From: Streptomyces wedmorensis
Lineage (GTDB): Bacteria; Actinomycetota; Actinomycetes; Streptomycetales; Streptomycetaceae
DNA length: 64,000 bases
Assembly: GCF_000716445.1 (NCBI RefSeq)
Contig: NZ_JNWK01000013.1
Location: forward strand, 81,584-145,583
Direction of reading: 5' to 3'
The notes under the pieces are model-generated. The model had not been told where the DNA came from. It made no database searches and saw only the letters and a program-made list of their open reading frames with translations. How positions within the stretch are numbered: the first letter of the stretch is position 1; each line of letters opens with the position of its first letter. The translations under genes and the position numbers were made by a program. Positions 61,874-64,000 of this stretch are shown here, piece after piece.

Positions 61874-62509
61874 TCAGATCGTGACCGGGCCGTGGGCGGT
61901 GGCGAACTCGACCGAGACCAGGCCTGGTTCCTCATCTTCGACCCAGGTGACGTCAATCTGGTCGAGGGGGTGGTCGGCCGGTTCGCCGAGGAATTCGGCG
62001 ATGGAGGCGGCGTCGCCGGCGATGGAGACTCCGTGGATGGTGGTGGAGGTGCGCGGGTCGGCGCTCGGGCGCTCCTCGCTGGGGACCAACCAGTGGAGGA
62101 AATAGGGTAGTTGCGGGTCCTCCAGTAGTTCCAGCAGGCCGATCTGCTTCCACCTCAGGTCGAACCCGTCGGGGCGGACACGGTGGCCCTCGGTCGAGGT
62201 GCGGCCGAGGCGGGCCTCGACCGAGGCGATGTCGTCGACGGAGACCACCCAACCGAGCCAGCCGCCGCCCTCGGCGGCGCGGCGCGCGACCGCCTGGCCG
62301 AAGGGTGCGCGGTCGGCGGCGGGGTGGTCGAGTGTGGTGACGACCTCGACGTAGGTGCCGCCGCTCAGCGGGAGAATGAAATTGCGGGTGCCGAATCGCG
62401 GGTGCACGCCGCCGTCGACGAACCCGGCGCCGAGGGCCGATCCGATCCGCTGGACGGTCGAGACGAAGCTGTCGCGGGCCACCGCATAGGACACGTGATC
62501 AAGTCGCAC
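61874..62509 (-). CDS. VOC-family (glyoxalase-like) protein
   Basis: Cytosolic protein of 211 residues with a vicinal-oxygen-chelate/glyoxalase-like fold. It starts VRLDHVSYAVARDSF and contains GVHPRFGTRNFILPLSGGTYVEVV and a second half with TIHGVSIAGDA. Only part of the metal-binding set (early His, central Glu) is obvious. The GTG at 62509 gives a start usual for the family; a GTG at 62539 would add ten residues. Function unknown; members include lyases, dioxygenases and resistance proteins. It stands alone. Confidence 0.8.
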   Translation of the reverse strand: MRLDHVSYAVARDSFVSTVQRIGSALGAGFVDGGVHPRFGTRNFILPLSGGTYVEVVTTLDHPAADRAPFGQAVARRAAEGGGWLGWVVSVDDIASVEARLGRTSTEGHRVRPDGFDLRWKQIGLLELLEDPQLPYFLHWLVPSEERPSADPRTSTTIHGVSIAGDAASIAEFLGEPADHPLDQIDVTWVEDEEPGLVSVEFATAHGPVTI

Positions 62510-63881
62510 TTCGGCATCATCACCCGACAACCCGTCCACATCCCGACGCCACGCCCGCCGCCCCGGCCGCGTCCGCCGTGGAATCAGCCGTGGAGCGGAT
62601 CGATCATCGTCATCCCGGCTGGGGAGGCCCGGTTGAAGCCGGGCAGCAGCACCGCAGCCTCGCCGAGGCCCCGACCCGCTCGATCAGCCGCTGCCACGAT
62701 TGCCGTGCCACTGGCCGGCTGTATCCGAGATGCAGCCGTCAGTTGCCTCTCCGTAGCCAAGGGTCGTTGCGTCAGGTGCGCCGTCGGATGTCTTCCAGTA
62801 GATGGCGAAGCGGCCGTAGGGTCAGGTGGTCGGGTCGTTCTGGAGACGGTGTGCGAGGGGCGGAGCAGGCCGCCGTCTCACCGGCTCTGCGGAACACCTC
62901 CTGCTAGTTCTCGGGCAACTGCGGGAACGGCCCCCGATCAGCGCTTCTGGAACCACGGCTGCCGGCACGCCTGCGGTAACCCCGTCCGCTCCCGTGGTCG
63001 ATCCGCGGACCACCAGGATCCCCAAGTCGGGCGTCGCCGGCAGATCAGTGCGCGTCCGAGGGCGAGGAAGGCTTCGTGGGATGTCGTCGCGGAGCGGGTG
63101 CCGTCGAGGTGCGACTGCGGTTCCACGGGCAAATTGGCCTTACAGCCGGCCTGAGCGCGATCGCGGCAGCGGCTCGCGCTCTGCTCTGGCCGAGATCCCA
63201 AAGTCCTTGACGCCCGCCCTGTGCCACCGCCACGAGTCACCGGACGAGCTCTGGCCATGGTCGTGAGAATCGCCGGTTTGGTTAACCGGTGATCCGCTGC
63301 TACGTTGCCGCGTCGCTTCAGCACCTCAGATCCCTTGTTCAACCACGGGGGCTTCTCCTTTGAGGTGGCGGCATAGAGAGGCCGTGGGCCGGCTGCCCAT
63401 GGCGGTGCCTCGCCTCCCGGCCGACCGCCCTCGCTCCTGACCGTCGCCCAGACCGCCGGAGTGACGGTGATCACGGACGCCATTCGGAGGGTGCTGCGTA
63501 GGCTTGTGCACTCGTCGCGGTGGGTCTCGGCAGGGCGATCGAAGCCCTCTCGGAGCACCTGGCGATTCGTCAGGAAAGTCGGCAAGTGGTCAGCACGAGT
63601 CCTGAAGACCCTGGGGAATGCTGCCCGAACATGCGACTCGTCGTAGGGTGAGAAAACAGCCCTTGACCTGCAAAAACGCAGGCAGGGAGCCTACGTCCAG
63701 GAGTACCTCGATGATACGTACCATGTTCAAGTCCAAGATCTAGCAAATGGATGTTTGCGCAGGTCAGGGCAGTGATGGCCGGGCCCAGGTCAGCGAACGG
63801 TCAGCATCGGTCCCATGAGGTCCCCGGTGGCTGACCAGGGGCACGGCACGGGGCTCGGTCGCGGACTCGAGACCGGCTGGA
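62510..63881. other. Degenerate, gene-poor region
   Basis: About 1.37 kb with open frames on several strands but no recognisable domain, no good ribosome site and more TA-rich patches than the surroundings. A minus-strand frame at 62938-63585 contains protein-like patches (for example LREGFDRPAETHRDE) but no identifiable family. A small CCTGC/GCAGG hairpin sits near 63670. I read the region as decayed mobile or horizontally acquired DNA. Confidence 0.45.
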
Positions 63882-64000
63882 TCAGCCCTTCAGGCCGGCC
63901 GTCCACGCCTCGACCTCGTCGGAGCGGCGCGGCAGCGCCTCCGACAGGTTCCGGTTGCCGTCCTCGGTGACGAGGATGTCGTCCTCGATCCGGACGCCGA
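63882..64000 (-). CDS. Xaa-Pro aminopeptidase (C-terminus only)
   Basis: The last 39 codons of a minus-strand gene that continues past the window edge. The end reads [20 protein letters not shown] and then a short tail ending at 63882. This matches the C-terminal block of peptidase family M24B aminopeptidase P, where [11 protein letters not shown] includes a metal-binding Glu. It removes N-terminal residues from X-Pro peptides in the cytosol. Confidence 0.85.
   Translation of the reverse strand, partial: GVRIEDDILVTEDGNRNLSEALPRRSDEVEAWTAGLKG

Noticed and set aside
63650-63720. Possible tRNA or attachment site near a CCTGC/GCAGG hairpin
   Set aside because: No cloverleaf, no T-loop consensus and no integrase gene nearby.

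Overview
High-GC DNA (about 70% G+C) with GTG/TTG starts, rare TTA codons, SpoIIE-type phosphatases, CUT1 importers without their own ATPase and many secreted hydrolases with ricin-type lectin domains. This points to a Streptomyces chromosome or a close relative. No CRISPR array, tRNA or rRNA gene was recognised.

Bases 1-18200 form an L-arabinose/furanose block. It starts with the 3' part of a GH1 glycosidase and a convergent MDR dehydrogenase. Then come two complete CUT2 sugar importers: a YtfQRT/YjfF-like set with galM (2522-8441, +) and a ChvE/GguA/GguB-like set (8507-12497, -). A LacI-family regulator (12724-13770) and araB-araA-araD (14145-18186) follow. Copies of a TGTTAGCGCTCACA-like palindrome lie before both importers, before the regulator and before araB, so the block looks like one local regulon.

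Bases 18200-41770 form an arabinoxylan/xyloglucan degradation island. A LacI-family BxlR-like regulator (23609-24622) is divergent from bxlEFG-like xylo-oligosaccharide import genes. On the minus strand it is followed by GH3, GH43 and a XlnA-like GH10-CBM13 xylanase. On the plus strand bxlEFG runs on into GH30, GH10, a Gfo/Idh/MocA oxidoreductase, a DUF6807/PmoA-like protein, a cupin protein and a CBM13-GH62 arabinofuranosidase, mostly with overlapping stops and starts. CGAAA-N(3)-TTTCG-type palindromes mark this second regulon. Next comes a sigma factor carrying a zinc-finger-like motif, a membrane segment and a C-terminal arabinose-binding (AbfB/CBM42-like) domain. It is flanked by GH62 and by a GH10-CBM13-GH62 fusion, and a CBM13-GH74 xyloglucanase follows. 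The logic is: secreted enzymes trim arabinoxylan, importers take up xylo-oligosaccharides and arabinose, cytosolic GH3/GH43 and AraBAD finish the job, and LacI repressors plus possibly the sigma factor sense the products.

Bases 41800-64000 are general accessory DNA: a NarL-type two-component pair, membrane proteins, an ABC exporter, an orphan solute-binding lipoprotein, two divergent SpoIIE-type phosphatases, a VanJ-like phosphatase with an OmpR-type two-component system and a broken lipoprotein gene, a transposase relic, a CoiA-like protein, a secreted cyclophilin, a VOC protein, about 1.3 kb of degenerate DNA and the end of an Xaa-Pro aminopeptidase gene. The strongest leads are the sugar-binding sigma factor and a perfect arabinose operator embedded, with a TTA codon, in the signal-peptide codons of the GH30 gene.
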